Both the position numbers and the translations under genes were made by a program. A DNA stretch of 5,153 bases from positions 3,892,439 through 3,897,591 of the forward strand of contig CP059258.1 in NCBI GenBank assembly GCA_013693795.1, in the 5' to 3' direction. Source of the stretch: Anaerolineae bacterium. Lineage in GTDB: Bacteria > Chloroflexota > Anaerolineae > SSC4 > Amarolineaceae. Shown here piece after piece: positions 4,021 through 5,153 of this stretch (position 1 is the first letter of the stretch; every line of letters begins with the position of its first letter). The notes under the pieces are model-generated. The model ran no database searches and was not told where the DNA came from. It was given only the letters and a program-made list of their open reading frames with translations.

Positions 4021-4207
4021 TCAATCTGTTTCCAGGATTGTGAGAAAGGCTTGCTTATCGACAACGCGTATCGTCTGGTACTGCCCCAGCCTGCGTAGGT
4101 CTTTATCTTCAGATACGATATAGTCAACGAGGCCTTCGAGCGCACAGGCAATGATCTTAATGGATGCCAGCCACCCAGACGTTGGTGTCATTGACCGACT
4201 TAATCAT
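4021..4207 (-). pseudogene. PIN-family toxin (COG1569-like) with internal deletion
   Basis: Only the two ends of a PIN RNase toxin remain. The N-terminus MIKSVNDTNVWVAGI carries the first catalytic Asp (D7) in the NDTNVW motif. The C-terminus, in another frame beginning at 4161, reads IKIIACALEGLVDYIVSEDK and DLRRLGQYQTIRVVDKQAFL, the last strands and helices of the fold with the S.DKDL metal-binding motif; stop TGA 4021-4023. In the family about 80-90 residues separate these parts, including the second acidic residue and the 'D..DN' segment just before KIIA. Here they are joined at about 4161-4163 and out of frame, so the toxin is dead. Its ATG overlaps the end of gene B by 8 nt (ATGATTAA), so it was the last gene of the operon transcribed from 4975. 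Confidence 0.75.
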
Positions 4208-4645
4208 GGCTGGCTCGCAGATCCTCAACCCTGGCAGCCAGCCATTCGTCCGCCTGTGTCCGTCCATGCCGGCAATGCCCGGCGACTGATTGGAAGCCCA
4301 GGCGTCGTAGCGGACACGTGACTCGGCGAGGGCGTGGTCCACGGCCGCTTTGAACCCCATCTGCGTCAAGGCGTGTTCACGCTCTGTGGCAATCTCTGCT
4401 GCACGCATCAACTCATGATCGGTGGCGCCGAGACGGGCCAACAGCGCTAGAAACCCTTCTGCGCGCCAGACTTGCCCGCCGGGTTGTGGCAGCCGTGTAA
4501 CCGTGCTGCCCTGAGGCGATGACAGCACCACCGTACCATCTCGATAGATATGCACAATCCCACCCGACTCCTCAAAATAGACCAACACGACCGACTCGGA
4601 GGGTTCGGCCAGAGTAGTAAAATCGCGTACTTTGATTGAACTCAT
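4200..4645 (-). CDS. Gene B: unrecognised protein upstream of the PIN toxin (probable antitoxin), one frame break
   Basis: I do not recognise this family. The start at 4645 (MSSIKVRDFTTLAEP) has GGAG nine nt upstream, within the end of gene A, and lies 2 nt after the gene A stop. Residues 1-60 look beta-rich (ESVVLVYFEESGGIVHIYRD, then GTVVLSSPQGSTVTRL). Residues 62-115 are helical (GFLALLARLGATDHELMRAA and FKAAVDHALAESRVRYDAW). Near 4257 one base appears to be missing: the original frame runs on through the PIN start as one artificial fused ORF to 4157, while the adjacent frame gives TQADEWLAARVEDLRASHD and stops at 4200-4202. The latter ends with an 8-nt overlap with the PIN ATG and is the more natural end, giving about 148 residues. 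Position argues for the PIN antitoxin or an operon accessory protein; its sequence shows no known DNA-binding motif. Confidence 0.6.
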
Positions 4646-4647
4646 GT

Positions 4648-4916
4648 TTAGTTTCTCCGATACTTCGTTTCCTCGTAGATATCGACCTTATTAGCCCACC
4701 GGATCAGGTCAATGTCATCACCCAACTCCCCGGTTTCAAACCGAGCCAGAAAGCTGCTGGGCTCATGCCGTAGCGCATCTCGTACTGCGTCAGGTCTCTG
4801 ATCAAATGCACCAAATCGTCCAGCGGCGCGGCCTGATCAAGCGCCTGGCGCAACGCTTGTCTGAGTTCTTCGCCTGTCCTGGGCATTGTCTCTGAGCTGT
4901 ATCTTGTTTGCAACAT
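4648..4916 (-). CDS. Gene A: small acidic antitoxin-like protein, one frame break
   Basis: The ATG at 4916 is preceded by GGAG six nt upstream (4923-4926) and begins MLQTRYSSETMPRTGEELRQ. Helical residues (ALRQALDQAAPLDDLVHLIR) lead to a conserved-looking core YEMRYGMSP. A break near 4758 (one A apparently missing) leads into SFLARFETGELGDDIDLIRW and NKVDIYEETKYRRN, stop TAA 4648-4650; about 88 residues when corrected. The pattern YGMS..F..RF..GELGDD.D...W resembles a family of small proteins found before short toxin genes in Chloroflexota and Cyanobacteria; I recall this from general knowledge and cannot confirm it here. Without correction the frame ends at 4704. It is the first gene behind the strong promoter at 4975-5003, and its stop is 2 nt before gene B, so A, B and PIN form one transcript. 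Its original toxin partner may be missing. Confidence 0.62.
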
Positions 4917-4974
4917 GCTGTTCTCCTTCAACACACCTGCGTGGCGCAACGGCTGTTCAGTTTCCTGTGGGCTT

Positions 4975-5003
4975 ATTATACCGGCCACGGCAAGGCTTGG
5001 CAA
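4975..5003 (-). promoter_or_regulatory. Near-consensus sigma70 promoter of the gene A-gene B-PIN operon
   Basis: On the minus strand TTGCCA (4998-5003, 5/6) is followed after exactly 17 bp by a perfect TATAAT (4975-4980). The predicted start near 4968 gives a leader of about 50 nt with GGAG at 4923-4926. It is the best promoter in the window, so the operon should be well transcribed unless repressed. Confidence 0.75.
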
Positions 5004-5047
5004 GGGGTAGGGCCGCGGGTCGGGCTGAGGGCTGACCGTGCTGCCGC

Positions 5048-5153
5048 GCGTGGACTGCTCCAATCTGTCACCAACACGGTCAGTCCTGCGCGCTCAGCGT
5101 TGCAGCACGATCACCGTCTCCCAGCAGTAGCGGCCCAGCGGGGAGGGCGTCCA
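5048..5153. repeat. Diverged third copy of the 132-bp repeat, cut by the window edge
   Basis: It is in the same orientation as units A and B and begins GCGTGGACTGCTCCAATCTG. It differs by substitutions and by small indels (+2 after TCCTGCG, loss in the GCAAGGCAACG hairpin, +3 near CAGCAGTAGC), and continues past the right edge. Just before it, CTGACCGTG (5032-5040) forms an inverted repeat with CACGGTCAG (5075-5083) inside the unit; a near match lies before unit A at 3664-3676. Confidence 0.85.

Noticed and set aside
3619..4123. Open frames over the 132-bp repeats giving repeated peptides
   Set aside because: The 132-bp period is a multiple of three, so tandem copies repeat any peptide. Unit B and the third copy carry indels that break all frames, and no RBS or fold is evident.
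4704..5063. Gene A starting upstream at 5063
   Set aside because: The extended N-terminus would be translated across the promoter (4975-5003) and the repeat. The ATG at 4916 has a proper GGAG and lies downstream of the promoter.
1..5153. tRNA, rRNA or known riboswitch
   Set aside because: No cloverleaf with conserved TTCGA-type arm, rRNA segment or recognisable riboswitch core was seen on either strand by eye.

Overview
The window is a GC-rich stretch of bacterial DNA, probably chromosomal. It looks like an accessory 'toxin-antitoxin graveyard' set into a cell-surface glycosylation locus. The mix of PIN/RHH, HEPN-MNT and HicB-like modules, group-1 glycosyltransferases, REP-like palindromes and a GA-rich purine tract is what I would expect of a Chloroflexota (Anaerolineae-type) genome. 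That assignment is inference from gene style, because no taxonomic marker is present.

Layout, left to right. (1) 1-196, minus: the N-terminus of a polytopic GT39/ArnT-type glycosyltransferase running off the left edge, with a promoter that would make it nearly leaderless. (2) 255-1513, plus: a RHH antitoxin / PIN toxin cassette present twice in tandem and punctuated by three related perfect palindromes (255-285, 685-726, 1476-1513). Copy 1 has lost almost all of its toxin. Copy 2 keeps both genes, but both are frameshifted. (3) 1511-2690, minus: a GT4 glycosyltransferase, convergent with the cassette, carrying several frame breaks and a 116-bp purine tract inside the gene. (4) 2681-3413, minus: an intact MNT nucleotidyltransferase antitoxin coupled by ATGA to a HEPN toxin that stops before the family's catalytic RX4-6H motif. 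(5) 3441-3701, minus: a short HicB-like antitoxin missing its usual C-terminal half, coupled by ATGA to the tail of a lost upstream gene. (6) 3702-3964: two tandem copies of a 132-bp non-coding repeat, with a diverged third copy at 5048-5153. (7) 4021-5003, minus, between these repeats: a three-gene unit behind a near-consensus sigma70 promoter. It holds a small antitoxin-like protein (gene A), an unrecognised 148-residue protein (gene B), and a PIN toxin reduced to its two ends by an internal deletion.

Two themes run through the window. First, toxins are damaged and partners survive: the PIN toxin of copy 1, the HEPN RNase and the PIN toxin at 4021-4207 have all lost catalytic parts by deletion, while the MNT antitoxin and the N-terminal HicB domain remain open. 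Second, many other frame breaks are single-base losses, mostly in short homopolymers. That pattern also fits uncorrected sequencing error, so 'pseudogene' calls resting only on such shifts are provisional. The large deletions, the tandem duplication and the repeats do not depend on them.

All functional statements come from reading motifs in the translated sequence; no database comparison was made.
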